From positions 17,814,022 through 17,878,021 of the forward strand of contig NC_134465.1 in the NCBI RefSeq assembly GCF_047948215.1: a DNA stretch of 64,000 nt. The letters are read 5' to 3'. Position numbers and translations under genes: made by a program. The number at the start of each line of letters is the position of its first letter. Positions within the stretch are counted from its first letter, which is position 1. Below are positions 22,678 through 35,694 of the stretch, one piece after another. Under the pieces are notes generated by a model that had not been told where the DNA came from, made no database searches, and was given only the letters and a program-made list of their open reading frames with translations. Source of the stretch: Lycorma delicatula (lineage: Eukaryota; Arthropoda; Insecta; Hemiptera; Fulgoridae).

Positions 22678-22777
22678 TGTAGGTATTTTTGAAGGCAGAA
22701 TTTTGAATTATAAATTATATGTTAAAATAAAACTAAAATTTTAAAAATATTTTTCAGACTGTTTTAAATGATAAAAC

Positions 22778-23024
22778 ATGAAATTTTACAAAAGCAATGT
22801 AATAACATTAATATTAATTCAACTGATATGTAACAAATCGGTACTATCGTATTATAATTTTACTGAAATTTATAAGAAATTATTTAATATCAAGGGTCCA
22901 ACAACAAGTACAATAGTAAATGCAGTATGGAATGGTTACAGTGTTTTAATTAATGAAGCGTGTAAAAATGACATCGAACTGTATATAGAAGGAGTGCATA
23001 AGCAAGAAGAATGGGCTTTAAGAA
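22778..23024 (+). CDS. nrf-6-like: nrf-6-like acyltransferase, exon 1 (start codon, signal peptide)
   Basis: First coding exon of a gene running to beyond 64000. The family (nose resistant to fluoxetine-6 / ndg-4 of C. elegans) comprises multi-pass membrane proteins with an extracellular N-terminal NRF domain and a C-terminal acyltransferase-3 domain. They are implicated in lipid or yolk uptake and in drug response; insects have many copies. The start is set by in-frame TGA TAA codons just before the ATG. An acceptor-like TTTTCAG at 22751-22757 suggests a 5' UTR intron. Residues 8-24 form a signal peptide (VITLILIQLICNKSVLS). NRF-domain features follow: ACKNDIELYIEG and the end WALR. The donor GTAAGT at 23025 leaves phase 1, which joins exon 2 as WALRMLDSSSH. 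The 82-codon exon has no stops. Confidence 0.85.
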
Positions 23025-24948
23025 GTAAGTACATCAATATTCAAACTAATCAAACTGTAATTAAAAATTATTATTACTATTACACTCATGAACATATAGT
23101 TATAGAAAGGCTTAAAACAACTGACATTTTTATAATAAATATCCGTAGTAATGCTTTATGCATTATTTATTGCATTATTAAGTGTCAATAACAATTTTTG
23201 TGATGTGCAATGAGGTTATGTGAAACACAATACTGCCAATGGCACGTCACTAAATATCTCCATTGGTTCATAATTAAAAATGTTCAGTAATTTTTTGAAC
23301 AGACCTTATACATATATTTACTTTCATTATTAGACTAACCCGAGCCTAGTACATCTTAATTTGTCAAAACAAATTGTTTTAAAGGAAAAAACATTCTCAG
23401 TATTTAGTTCTTCAGTCATCAAACTTTTTTATACTAATATTTAGTTATAATGATTCAAATCAGTGTAGTAATTTTCTAATTACAATTAGTGATCTTTCAG
23501 TCACAGTTTTAATATTATTTAAATTTACAATGGAAAATAATAGATATTGTTTATATAATTAAATCATTAAATTTCAAATCATTTGTTAGATGTAGTCTAA
23601 TCTAACTGTCTGTTTTGTAAATTTTCTCTATTAATAATTTATTAAAATTGATTGATGCAATAAAATTTCAAGTCTTTCTTTTTGCTCAATTGTGCAATTG
23701 AAACAAAATAAACACCACCGTATCGTAAAATCAGAAATATTTTACCCTTTACCAAACTTGTAATTTTAATGCATTTAGATTTATGAGGGTATGCAATTCA
23801 CATTCTTGAATAATACATGACACTACATTCATGCATCCTGCTAGAACGAAGGCTACCAATCAGAATCCTTCCATTACGATAGAATTATCTAATTATGCCT
23901 AAATACTGTTCCAAAATCAAAGGGAAACATATCCTTTAAATCAAAATTCATTTTCACAATTTTCTTTATGGGTAATACATAACCGGCATTCAAATTTAAT
24001 GCGATTGGTTAAGAAAATTGTTTTGTACATCACACATGGTTTTTTCTTTCATAATAAAACCACATATCATTTATTTTTACATAATTAAAATACATTTCAT
24101 AGAAAAATGTACAGATTGTATAAAGCAGGGGTACATGTTACTCCAGTAATATGCACAACTTATGAATTACTTAAATTTTACTTTCAGTAATTTTTAAATA
24201 AAAATTATATTTTTGAATTCATACAAATAAATTCTGAAATAATCTGTACCTGAATCTGAGCTGGTATATAAGAAAACCAATTGTACAATTTAAAAATATT
24301 AATACTATATAAAAAAAAGGTATTACACTTTGACTGCAAACACTGATCAGTGTCAGAGGTTGTTTCCCTGTGACTGCACATTCTGATTGTCAATTGTCTT
24401 ATTATTTAAAATTTGGAACTCGCATACAAAAAAACTATGAACAAGCATAACAAGCTGGTAACATCAACAGGTCACCCGCTTTGTGTCATACAAATGTGCC
24501 AACCTCTTAAACAGAAATTACTCAATGGTTGTTACTTTGAAGACAGTCCTTACAAATTACCCATTTTATAAAGATAATTAATAAACCACAAAATAAAAAG
24601 TGCACCTAATAAAATTAATTCCATTAATTGTAAAATTAATTCCATCAATTGTAATATAATTAGAAAAATTATATTATTATTATTATTATTATAAAAAGCA
24701 AACATGGAGTGATTGTAGATTAATTATATTTAATGAATAAGAAGGAATTATCATATCAGAACTAAGAGAAAGATGTTTTCGTGAACACTATGATATACTA
24801 AATGACCACAATTTAAAAACATAACAGGCTCATTAAAAAAAAAGGCAGTATGTTTCCTGAAATTTTGTAATTAAGTTTTACTATTTGCAATAAATTCCTG
24901 GAATATATCTATCTCAACTACTAGAGTTTAAATCATACTAAAGAGACT
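23025..24948. other. Intron 1, first part: AT-rich, no feature
   Basis: AT-rich sequence with short simple repeats, including an (ATT)n run near 24670-24690. I see no coding sequence or recognisable element. Confidence 0.5.
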
Positions 24949-25937
24949 TACACTCAGAAGTTTTTATAAAATATTCTTAATAGTGTTTCGTATCTTACTG
25001 AATTATTGTAGAATTCATTGTAATCGTAGAATTCATTGTAAGATAAAAACAATATATCTCATATTAAAATGGGATTCCTATAGAAAAAATGGAATTGACC
25101 GAAGTAACCTACATTATTACTAGATTTATTTTCAGTCGAAAACACACAGGACTTTGACAATACTTGACAGGTCCACCTAGAGAGATTGAAGCATCTAAAA
25201 AATATAGCTTTATCAAACTACGCTGAGTTTTTTTAGTGAATTATTAATTTTCACTTTTATCTTTTCATTTGAACAGTTTGAATTTCATACACGATCGGAT
25301 TAGATGACTTCTCCCACTAACACCGCTTCAGTACCTTTTTTAACTTCAAGAAAATCAAGGCTATATGTTAGAAATGCACTTACAAAAAATAGCTTTTTAA
25401 TCAGGCAATTTAGGTTGTTCAGCATCTTGTGCATTTTATATGGAGCTGGAGCAACCTGAAGTTAAAGAATGAACAAATATTAGTACAAGCGATTACATAC
25501 GAACTTTCATGCAATCTGAAGTTAGCAGAGGTGACAAAATTGGTGTCAGCTCAGAGTAGATCGCATATGTTAGGATTATTTGAATCTAATTTTTTCCCCA
25601 CATTTATAAGTTACATTGCTAAATGAAAATGTAAAATATACATAAGAATTCTAAAGACGCACTATAATACAAAACTTTACATATCTAAGCAGCCCAATTA
25701 CTTCTAAATAACTGAGATCTCTTTCGGTGGACCAGTCAAGTATTGTCAAAGTCCTGTGTATTTTCGATTGAAAATAAATCAAGTAATGATATGGGTTACT
25801 TGGTCGATTACATTTTTTCTATAGGAATCCCATTTCAATGTGAGATATATTGTTTTTATCTTACAATGAATTCTACGGATGAATTCAGTAAGATACAAAA
25901 CACTATTAAGAATACTATTTAAAAATTAGTCGTGTTA
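24949..25937. repeat. Foldback element with about 235-bp inverted arms
   Basis: The left arm 24949-25188 and right arm 25708-25937 are inverted copies. Both contain AGTATTGTCAAAGTCCTGTG or its complement, the TTTTCAGTCGAAAA-type block, CTATAGGAATCCCATTT and a run giving AAGATAAAAACAATATATCTC. Arm identity is roughly 85-90% by eye. The 520-bp centre has no transposase; its one 65-codon frame (25429-25626) matches nothing known. This is a MITE-like or foldback non-autonomous DNA element, or an inverted duplication, within intron 1. Confidence 0.8.
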
Positions 25938-26972
25938 CATTTTTTCATCATATCTCTTTCGTTGGGACAAAGTATATAAATGGTTTGAAAAAACATTAGC
26001 TATACATAAATACATTTAGGTATGGAGTTGAATGTAGAAAAAATGTCATATTGAAATACAAAAGAAACTTCATGTAGTAGGAAAATGATCGAATGGAAGT
26101 TTAAGCTCGACAGAATGTGTTTTGATTTCATTTTTTGCAGAGCTGAAGATAGAATTGTCCATAGAGTTCCATGTAGATAATTATACGTGCTCCTAAATAA
26201 TCTTTTTTTGTAAATAAAGGAATTATCTCTAATTTTGAAAATAAATTTGGAGCCAAATATCTGTTTTGAAAAGCCTAGTTCTACACATGAAAAGTGTTCA
26301 ATATAATTATTAAATAAATCATGAAAAAAACTTGACGGGCTGTAATTTGATTTAATGTTTTGCTAAGCGTTGAAGATGGAAATGGTCCATAGTTTTACGT
26401 AGAACTAATAAAAATGTTTTATATTGAAATGAAAAAGAAACTTTATGTATGTATAAAATCTGAGTCTCAAAAATCTTCATACTACTACATCAGTTTCATT
26501 GAAATTTAGATATGCATGTTAAATGAAAATTGGTTGAGTCGGTCTTAATCGATCAGGATCAGCTGATCTCAACTGGACCACTTCTGAAGTCAGAATATTT
26601 TTAGAGTAGTTATGTGGGACTTTGATGCGCTCTAATAAAAAAACAAGAATGCTAATCGAAAAACTATTTTGCGCAAAAGATTACTTTTTTATTCAGGATT
26701 CTTAAACACAATGTACATATCCAAAATCATTCTTATTCATTTAATAAAATTAATCTGAAAGTACAGAAGGTGTTGAAAAACCATAGTTTAAATATTATAG
26801 AGGTAGCGTCTCCACCTCTCTGTCAAGTTGTCATACTTGCCAGAGGGAACGCTGCTAGTGACACCTCTTGATTAGCAAATATCATTTTTATTTTATTTTA
26901 TATGAATTATTATTAATTATAATGTAATTATTTCCAGGATAAAATTTTAATAAAATAATTGGTTAATTTCAG
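25938..26972. other. Intron 1, last part: diverged internal repeats
   Basis: Two pairs of similar blocks occur: about 26135-26182 with 26357-26404 (GAAGAT, GTCCATAG), and about 26045-26085 with 26417-26455 (TATTGAAAT, GAAACTT). This suggests an old duplicated or repeat-derived segment. No gene is seen. Confidence 0.35.
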
Positions 26973-27327
26973 TGTTAGATTCATCATCACATTTACAGTC
27001 TGGATTTCTTGAAGGAAATATACAAAATATTGGTGATTTTGATCAATGTTTAAAAATCAATACTAATTATAATAACAGAAATATAAAAGGCAGATTATGT
27101 AGAGTGACATTTGAACCACCTAATGATCTTGAAGAAACATATAAATATTACCACACTCGCCAAATGATACTGGGAGTATGTTTACCAACTAATTGTGAAG
27201 AAATAGATGTACTTATGATCACAGATCAGGAATTAATCTTTGACAGTTATACACGTAATAAGCATGTATATTGTATTGATTCAGAACATACAAAACTAAA
27301 ATTAAATCTAACACACAAGTTAATAAT
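26973..27327 (+). CDS. nrf-6-like: nrf-6-like acyltransferase, exon 2 (NRF domain)
   Basis: Acceptor TTTCAG at 26967-26972; donor GTAAGT at 27328, exit phase 2. It encodes the core of the secreted/luminal NRF domain: SGFLEGNIQNIGDFDQCLKI, then GRLCRVTFE and ILGVCLPTNCEEID. These give the conserved cysteines expected to form disulfides in this family. The end (LNLTHKLIM) leads into the first membrane segment in exon 3. There are no stops, and the frame joins exons 1 and 3 exactly. Confidence 0.85.
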
Positions 27328-28186
27328 GTAAGTATACAATATTTATTTTTAAATAATTAAATATCCTACAGAAAGAGAAAGTTACAAATATGAATATTGG
27401 AGAAGAAAAATTTAAGTTCAATTATTTAAAAATAACCTTACTAATGATATTAGAATATAAGCAATAATTTATTATAATAATGAAAATAATGCATTTAATA
27501 ATTGTTTATTAGCTGTAATTACAAACCTATAATTTTAGTTTTATTTCCTTAACAGAGATTATGTTTATAAATATTCAGTTACTTTTTTAACATAGCAAAT
27601 AATCATTGTACAAGTGACAGTGACAGTTTATGTCAGTTATGATAATTATCCAAGCTGAAAGCAGGCAGACTTATTTTTGATAAATTGCAGAGCTAATGAT
27701 AATGGTTATGAAGTTGTCCAGTTCTATCCAGAATCCAAATAGGCAAAACCAAATTGTAAAACTTTTTCTGCACAATTTCTTCAATTCAGGAACAGGAGCA
27801 TTAAAACAATTTGTTGGTGATCAAGGAAAGGCAGGGAATGATCTCTAATAGAGAGAAGAATTTTTTTATAGTATTCCAAGATATGGGGATAATTCTATAA
27901 GCAGAAAGTCTTTCTACCAAGTCTTCCAACTGAATATCATCCACACTTCAATTTAAGACATGGAGTCTAGCAGAGAGAATATTAACAAATCTAGGCCGTC
28001 CGCTACCCTGTGCTGGAAGCGCCCCTGCTGAACAGGGATTTGCATCTATAAGCATCTTGCAAATTCTCTACCCAACTCAAAGATAATTTATTGACCGCTA
28101 GAAGAATCATTAATCCTACTAGGAATATCAATACCCTACCAAGAGAAATATCAATATTCATTCCACCAAACAATCTCTTCCATCTA
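27328..28186. other. Intron 2, first part: no recognisable feature
   Basis: AT-rich up to about 27640, then a moderately complex stretch (27640-28080) that may be repeat-derived. I find no protein motif on either strand. Confidence 0.4.
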
Positions 28187-28599
28187 CCATTTTATTTTTA
28201 TTTATTTATTTACAATTTAAAACATACATTATCATCCGTCAGACCTAAGTCTGTCGACAGATATACTAAAGAATTATTAGTTTTTTTTCTCTAATAGTTA
28301 TAATAGTAGTACAATTATAAAAATTAATATAACAAGATCAAACTATATATTTAAAACTAATGAACAAATTATTTCTTAAATATTCGTTATGTATTAGGTT
28401 TAGTAACTAAAACTATATTTAAAAAACAAAACTATACTTAATTACAACAACTAATAACACAATTAATATCTTGTTGCAACAATTACATAAAGAAAATAAA
28501 TAACTAAGCTTTAACCATTCAACAATACATTATTTATTGATTTATAATAATTATTAACATTAAAATAATAACTATAATCATGTTATAATTGTCTGGAAT

Positions 28600-30991
28600 T
28601 GGTAATAGAGATGAGATGTGGTGGAATTTCATAGCAACCACTCTTAAATTTTTACATATATGTTTTATATGGTGATCCCATCTAAAAAAAAAAAAAAAAA
28701 GAGTCAAAATGTACACCCAAATATTTGTATTTGTCAGCATTCTGGAGATGTTCACAATTACAGTTTATGTGGTAATTTTTTATACAGTCACATGTATGAC
28801 AAATAATTTTTATTGATCTTTGGGATCGAAGATAAGAAGATCTTATATGTAAAACAACAGTTTTATAACATTAATAACTAGGCCTTTGTCATGAAGCAAC
28901 TTTAATAGATTATTAAAATCTTCTTGCATTAAAAACTCTGCTTCTTCCAATTGCTTATGTCCAAGTGCTAAAACACTATCATCAGCGTATTGAAAAAGAC
29001 GTGAATTAGAGATCGCGCTAGACATATCATTAATATACAGATTAAAAAGTGTTGGGCCCAAGATAGACCCTTGAGGCACGCCACTATCCGTTTCGTATCT
29101 ATCACTATATTTATCTTTAATTTTAACTATAAGTTTTCTGTTACTTAAGTAGATTTGTAGCATATTATTAAAAGGGCCATTAAACCCTAGCTTATTTATG
29201 GCATCTAGAAGTTTATGATGGTCTAACATATCAAAGATTTTTCAAAAATCTAAAAAAGTAAGATTACATGGTTACATTTATTTAAATTAATATTGACAAA
29301 ATCAGATAAATCATTTATAGCATCATTAGTCCCAATCCCTTTTCTGAAACCATACTGAGTTTCACTGATTAATTTGTTATCATCAAAGTACTTAGTAACA
29401 TGCATAGAGACATACCATTCAAAAACTTTTTCGATACATGACAGTATAGAAATTAGACGATAATTATTTAAATCTTTAAAAGAACCAGCTTTATAGATAG
29501 GTCTAACAATAGACATCTTCAGTAGATCAGGAACCCTCCTTGATTTAATTATATTGTTTACTATAATTGAAATTAAAGGGCTGACTTTATAAACAACATA
29601 TTTCAAATCTTTGATCCGTATGCCATCTACACCTGGCGATTTTTGATCATTCATAGATGAAATTATGTTTTCTATTCATTTAGGAGAACTTAAAGGTAAA
29701 TGAAAAGACACAAGCTGCATGCAATTGTCACCCGTGAATTTCCAGAACTATGTTTAATATCAACTACTGAAGTTACAAAGTGTTTACCGATAATGTCTGC
29801 AGTGACCTTACCCGTGTCATTAGGTGTACCACTTACATGTTTAATTATAGGATCGTCTAAGTTACGCTTAGAGGGTAACCCCATCAAAGAGTTAAGTAGT
29901 TTCCAGTTACCCTTAATATCACTCTTTTGAAAATTTTTAAATTTATCATTAAAATACTTCTTTGCTTTTCGTATTTCAATATTAATTTTATTTCTATACA
30001 ATACGTAATCTTTTCGATTTTCCAGGTTAGCTGGTGCTTTTTTCCATTTTTTGAACAGTTTGTCTCTATACTTTATTTTATTTAGAATGTCATCCGTCAT
30101 CCATGACTTTTTTCTATTTTGAATTTTAATCCTATCAGTATTTCTGTGAACTAAAGAACTGTATATACAGAATTAATTATACCATCGAATTTCTCATACG
30201 CAGATGGATTATTATCCATCTTATTACCTAAGGTGTCATAATTTATGCTACCTAACTTACATCTAATTAAGGCATTATCTAAGTAAAATGAACCAAGACT
30301 GTCATTCATCGGTCGTTGGGATGAACAATTACCCCATCTCTTATTCCTTCCTCGTTATATCAGATATGCAACACATGAATCCCATTGTATGTAATAAGGT
30401 TTGATAGTAACTAACTACAGTATTTTCCTTAGTAAGATTAATATTCATATCTCCAATTAAGACCGCATTATTATTATTACAATTATGTAGAATATTTTCA
30501 AGATCATGTAAAAATTCATGAACATTTAAATCTGGCGGTCTGTAAAAGCATATTATCGTAAAATCATCGGTCTTAACGCCCAATTTCACTGAACCCTGAA
30601 TGCATAATAGTTCACAATTTGAGACAGTCAAATCCAACATTATTCTTTCAGCACTGAGTGTGCTACGACAAAGAATTAAAATACCACCACCAGACCTAAT
30701 ATTCCGGACACAGTGATAGGAGTCATAGCCATTAATCTGATAAAAATCAATTAAACTTATTTCATTATCCGTAATGTTTATTTCCGTGAGAACTATCAAA
30801 TCTCCTTTACTATTACCTAGGTGAAACAAGAATTCATCCCAATGACCGCGAATAGTCCTAATATTTAAATGAAGTATACTCAGTTTCGATAAACTGGAGT
30901 AATCTTGCGAAAATTTGTCTAGGTTCGAGTAGTAATTATCAATAGCCGAAAACCGGCCATTAAAAATATTATTTTCATTAATGTTTTCCAT
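28600..30991 (-). pseudogene. LINE ORF2: endonuclease and reverse transcriptase, interrupted
   Basis: From 30991 down, an apurinic-type endonuclease is seen: LSILHLNIRTIRGHWDEF, VLTEINI, FYRPP and IGDMNINL. A basic linker follows (30100-29690), then the reverse transcriptase: KSPGVDGI, RPIYKAGSFKDLNNYRLIS and ETQYGFRKGIGTNDA (29654-29250). Next are SGVPQGSILGPTLFNLYIND and the catalytic QYADDS (about 29000). A last piece, about 28690-28600, has VAMKFHHISSLLP, the thumb region, and then the similarity ends. Stops between pieces and the lost C-terminus disable it. Confidence 0.85.
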
Positions 30992-31695
30992 TTCAATAGA
31001 GATTCAAAAATATGTCTAAAAAGCACAATTACATAAGCTATAATACGTATCCAGACATAATATAAACATTTTATTTAGAAACGTATAAAATTTAATAGTA
31101 AAGACTAACTTAATACTAATCGTTGTTATGACTAATGTCTTATCTACGCAAAAACACAGTAAAACCGATTTTGTTAAAGGGGTGGGAGAACATATATTCT
31201 ATAGAATAAACGCTCGAATAAGATCGTAGGTGTAACATAATATCAGTATAATATTATTTGATATCAATGTCGTCACCATAACAGAGATAACATTTTTGAG
31301 ATTGGGTCGCATGAAAAATACATCGTTATGCAAGTCAATTATCCTTATCAATTTAAAGCCAGTTTCTAACAATAAAATATTTTTCATTATACTATGATTC
31401 ACTTTAAGAAATAAACTGATGCTTATAAACATAGAAAAACAGTTGCTGAATTGGCATAAAATTAAATTAAGTGAGTCTTCCTTTTTTTTGTACTATTGGA
31501 ACAGTAATACCAAAACGAATCTTGAGTCATCAATAACAGAATATGATAAATATAAAATGCAATAAAAAGATAGAAATAACTAGCATGTAAACTTACATTT
31601 ACAGAACTGAATGTAATGTACATTATAATATTATTACGAAACAATTTTATTATATTCTTAGGGATATCGCTATCATAGTTACAAATTTATATAAC

Positions 31696-32639
31696 TCATT
31701 TGATTTTTTGCAGATCCGCCTCAGTATTAATTTTAATAGCAAACACATCTTCACTTTTCTTAACAAATATTTTACCATTTCGTACCCAAACAAATTTGTA
31801 CTGAAGTTCACCCGCTTTTTGTTTCGTTTTACAAAGTAAGTCTTTTATTGATTGTACTAGATTTTCATTAATATATACTTTTTTGTCACTTCCATCTGCA
31901 AGAACCATATCATTTGTTAGCTTCTCGCACTTTTTGCTGATCCAGTAATCTCGCGTTTTTCTGCTGCTAAATTGCACTATGATCGGGGGTAAATCAGTTT
32001 TCTTCTAGTAGATAGTCTATGAACCGCTTCCACACCGTCCAATCTGAAAGGAATAACTAGTTATCAGCGATTTTCTGAAGAGTCATGTAAATTTTCTTTA
32101 CGGTTTCCATCGGGGTGTAATTTTAGCCTGTGAATTTCAATATTTTTGTTTCTTCCATATTGTTTGAGCTGTATGATTTTTTCTTCTAGCGAAGCGATTT
32201 TCTTATCTTTCTCTGTTACGCTTTCTCAGAGTTGTTTCACTTCTTGGAGAAGATCCCTGTTAGACTTCTGTAATTCACTAATTTCATTTTTAATATCATC
32301 ATAGAACAGGGATAGCCTACAAAGTTCATTTTCGGTCCTACTGGAAGAAGCTCGGACTTCAGCTTTGAGTTCTAAAATGATAACTGTTAATTCATTAATA
32401 CTGGTGAAATCTAATATTTCTTTAGTCGAATCCACTGATTTGTTGTCAGTAGATTTGACTGATTTGCGACACTCACAACACATCCACTCTTTTTTCTTTT
32501 TCTGCGACATTCGCTGATATGTATTCTTCGTAATTCCAACGCATTTATGGTGGTAACCATATAAACAAAAGCGACAAATAATAAATGTTCCATCAATCGG
32601 TAATTCTCCCTCACAGGTATTGCACTTCTTCATTTTCAA
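31696..32639 (-). pseudogene. LINE ORF1: PHD finger, coiled coil and FP-type C-terminal domain
   Basis: The N-terminal part (ATG at 32639) is a PHD zinc finger: CNTCEGELP, CRFCLYGYHHKC, then WMCCEC, i.e. four Cys, one His, three Cys. A polar coiled-coil-like region follows (about 32370-32230). After an interruption (stop at 32226) the C-terminal piece 31977-31696 reads YWISKKCEKLTNDM and YKFVWVRNGKIFVKK. This matches the domain shared by many insect LINE ORF1 proteins and the baculovirus FP protein family. ORF1 proteins bind the element RNA. The stop and frame change between the two halves make it a pseudogene. Confidence 0.75.
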
Positions 32640-32863
32640 ATATTTTTTATCAAACAGGATTACAATATAATAAAATATTTAACACTGATATATAGCATAC
32701 AACATAATTGTTCAAAAAAATATACAGTTGTGTTTTTAAGATAAGAACTGCTTATCTACTACACTCTGAACAGGAATGCGAATAGAGCGACACACGTCCG
32801 TTCAGTACAGCAGCCAGACGCGAACTGGCCAGTATATACTGGTAATTGGTAACTCACTGAAAA

Positions 32864-33330
32864 CATTAAAGACCTCTAAATCCCTACTGCACAAGAAAGC
32901 CTCTAACTAATTCATCAATATTATCTATGACTCCCCTAAGTCAAGGAAGCAACTTAGCATTTACATCCAACACCTAGCACTATAGGACAGTTACCAATAA
33001 AACCAAGAATTCTATCCCACTTTTCTAAATGTTCCTCAGTGGGATTTCTATATTGAAAATACAAACTAACAACACAGAAATCAAGGTCATTAATAAAAAG
33101 TTTCACAGTAACATATATTATCAGAAACCTGCCTGAAAAAGACACAATCTGATGTTCTTCTACACAGAACTGCAGATATACTGTTACTTCCAGTAAAAGA
33201 TTTTTTGTCAACTATTAAAACCTGGCAGATCACTCTGTGTACTACATATGGATGTTGTAGAAGAATTATATTAAGGGACCTTCTTTCTGCAATTTCACCG
33301 AACTTGATCCGAGCACTGCATCTTGAGAAT
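32864..33330 (-). pseudogene. R1-like LINE endonuclease fragment
   Basis: The - strand frame 33211-32954 includes FCVVSLYFQYRNPTEEHLEK and GNCPIVLGV. Further on in other frames are weak matches to the asparagine-rich endonuclease motif and to SRDLEVFNV. This is the endonuclease region of R1/LOA-group LINEs. It is frameshifted, abuts the 5' end of the PHD-type LINE, and points opposite to the R1-like piece at 33440. Confidence 0.5.
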
Positions 33331-33439
33331 TTATTTGTCCAAACTTAAACATGCAATGTATTAAAGACATCTCAACACCTCTCAAATAACAACCACAGGC
33401 CTTCCTATTGAACATGTGTTTGCAATCTTTCTGCAACCT

Positions 33440-34060
33440 TCTGCGTTAAAAACCATGCATGTTCTATAGAACGGTGTAAGTGAAGCAATAATGCTGTATA
33501 CTACACCTGTCTGGGTTCATCGAATGAAGTACAAATGTAATAGGAATAATTTGTTGATAGCCCAGCGACTCCTATTATTATCTGTGATTAATGCCCATTG
33601 GATTGTTTCTCAAGAGGCGGTTCTTGTTATTTCTGTATTAAGCCCATTGATACCCTTGTGACTGAGGGCCAATTATGTTATGATGCAAAGAAGGTAGGTC
33701 AACTTGAGACATAAAAGAAATAGATGACCAAGGTTTCCATTTATGGCAGGTCAGGTGGACTGAATTGTTCAATAGCCATTACATGCATGGTATGTTTCCA
33801 GATGTGAAAAGTATGAAGACATCCCCCAATCTGCCTGCTGCTGCTGCTACTGGGGGATACTTCCCCCAATCAGCGTATTACACTGTTTCTTTCTGGACAT
33901 GGTGCTTTTCAGGACAGACTGACCAGATTTGGTTTGATTAATTCTGTCCTATGTCCAGAATATAGGGTCCTTGATGATGTGAGCTTTGCTTTATGTCTGC
34001 CCCAGATACAATGCTGAACATACCAAAGTAGTTAGATCATCGCAAGTTAGAGAGCTTGCG
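33440..34060 (+). pseudogene. R1-like LINE, ORF2 C-terminal fragment
   Basis: In mixed frames I read TSVWVHRMKYKCN, then FNSHYMHGMFPDV and a stretch resembling the GHGDFRAKLARFG region (TWCFSGQTDQIWFD), followed by HTKVVRSSQ. These correspond to the part of R1-type ORF2 after the reverse transcriptase. Stops and frame changes are frequent. Confidence 0.5.
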
Positions 34061-35611
34061 AGGATCAATTCTGTCTTTGATCTTCAAGTTAACTGAAAAA
34101 CCAAAAGAGAATGGAACACAATTGCTAGCTTCCAGAGCCTCTTAGCCCTGCGGAAGATGTCTGAGGAATCTGATGCTGTTAGCTTAAATGGACGCATAGA
34201 TAGAATAGCAACCCACCTGGGTGCTGACTTAGCCAAGACAGGTGTTTTGGCATCGAACCCTGGTTTGAGATATTCACTGTCAGAATGAGAATGGATATGA
34301 GGAGGATTCTGATGGATTTTTTCTTGGGTGCAAAACAAGGTGTCATTATCAGCACCCAGACACAAAATTACATGGGAAATAATTAAAAATTATCAATTAA
34401 AATTTACCTTAAAAATTAAACAAATGTGAAACGCCTGTGCAGTATGCTAAATGCAAAATAAAACCAAAATAAGAATAATATTAAAAATCTAAAAAATAGT
34501 TCGCTGCTGTTCTGGTTCCTGGTGCTAGGACAGGGTTATTCAATCAAGTGTGATGTTAAATCTGCCTGCCTTGATGGTAATGCGTTTCGCATCCCCAGGT
34601 ACAGGAACACAATTGATACTTACAATGATATCTATTGAATCAAGTTGTACTTTTTTCTACGTTTAATTTATGTATCTGTTCTTTTAGGTTAGTTTTGGCA
34701 TATTTTCACATAGTTCATATCACCGGCGTCTGGAGTAGCAATGGTGATGTATTTAGTTTTCTTAACGCCAGAGTCCGGAACCACACTAATAATTATGGGC
34801 GTAATCAGAATCCATTTGTAAATAAATTCACTCTTTACCTTTTAATACTTTAATTAAAAGAACTTTACTTTTAATAAATAATATTAAAATAGTTTAAATA
34901 TAAAATAATACATAAAAGTTCAAAATAAGTAAATAAAATAAAAGGAAAACTATTTCTAATATATTTAATTTATAATACATAATCCTATTGGACTTGAGTA
35001 GATTGAATTGTAGGCAAAATTGTTGTAGTTGCGATCAACACTAGTTTTGTTGAAATAAGAATAATATTTTTGATGTTTAAGGGCTCAATCAAATAATGAT
35101 CTGAGTGCATAGTCTAACTGAAGTTAGGTTTGTGTGAAACCTTCAATCGGTTACTTTGAAAGTAGAGGGTTGTAAGGTGGTAGTGGTTGGAAGAAGCATA
35201 CAAAGGAAATAATAAGTTGTATAAATACACTGATGGAAATGTCTGCCAAGGCATTTTCATTGGTGGCATCCTGATAGAGGCCAAACCGATGATAGTTTGT
35301 TATCAGGTTTAGAGGATCTAAAAGACAACCTGAGGGGTAAAGCCCATCGGGACTAGGAATGGAAAGGGTGGAGGGACGACCTGGATTGTCACAAAGCGAA
35401 TGGATATCTGCCCCTACATGCCTCAGGATTTCATTGAACTAATTTTATATTATTTTTTATTCGTTTATTATAATTTAAGAATATGACAAAAACAACTATT
35501 AGTGTAATAATATATTTTTACATATATGCAAACACACACCATTAACAATATTAAATACTGGTTATGAGTTGTAACTATGACTTATAAGATATATTTCTTT
35601 ATTACTTTCAG
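34061..35611. other. Intron 2, last part: unresolved repeat-like sequence
   Basis: 34080-34370 and 35090-35440 are less AT-rich than the surroundings and look retroposon-derived (for example a stretch with GGCATCCTGATAGAGGCC). No protein motif could be identified. 34860-35000 and 35440-35600 are plain AT-rich. Confidence 0.35.
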
Positions 35612-35694
35612 ATTATTTTTTATAATATTAATGACATTTTTAATAATAGGAACAGTATATGACATAAGTACAAATGAACTCAACAAAAAAAAAG
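35612..35694 (+). CDS. nrf-6-like: nrf-6-like acyltransferase, exon 3 (first membrane helix)
   Basis: Small exon of 83 bp with acceptor TTACTTTCAG at 35611 and donor GTAAGT at 35695. Entry phase 2 and exit phase 1 fit exons 2 and 4. It encodes LFFIILMTFLIIGTVYDIS followed by a polar, lysine-rich end. This is the first transmembrane helix after the extracellular NRF domain, as in other family members. Confidence 0.85.

Larger units (their letters stand above)
28187..32863 (-). mobile_element. LINE (CR1/jockey-like), near full length, inactive
   Basis: On the - strand, a 5' leader begins near 32863, followed by ORF1 (32639-31696) and ORF2 (30991-about 28600). A 3' end at about 28250-28187 finishes in repeated TAAA units. 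It is inserted head-on against R1-like sequence (32864 onward). Intron 2 of the nrf-6-like gene is its host. Both ORFs are broken, so it cannot move by itself. Confidence 0.8.
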
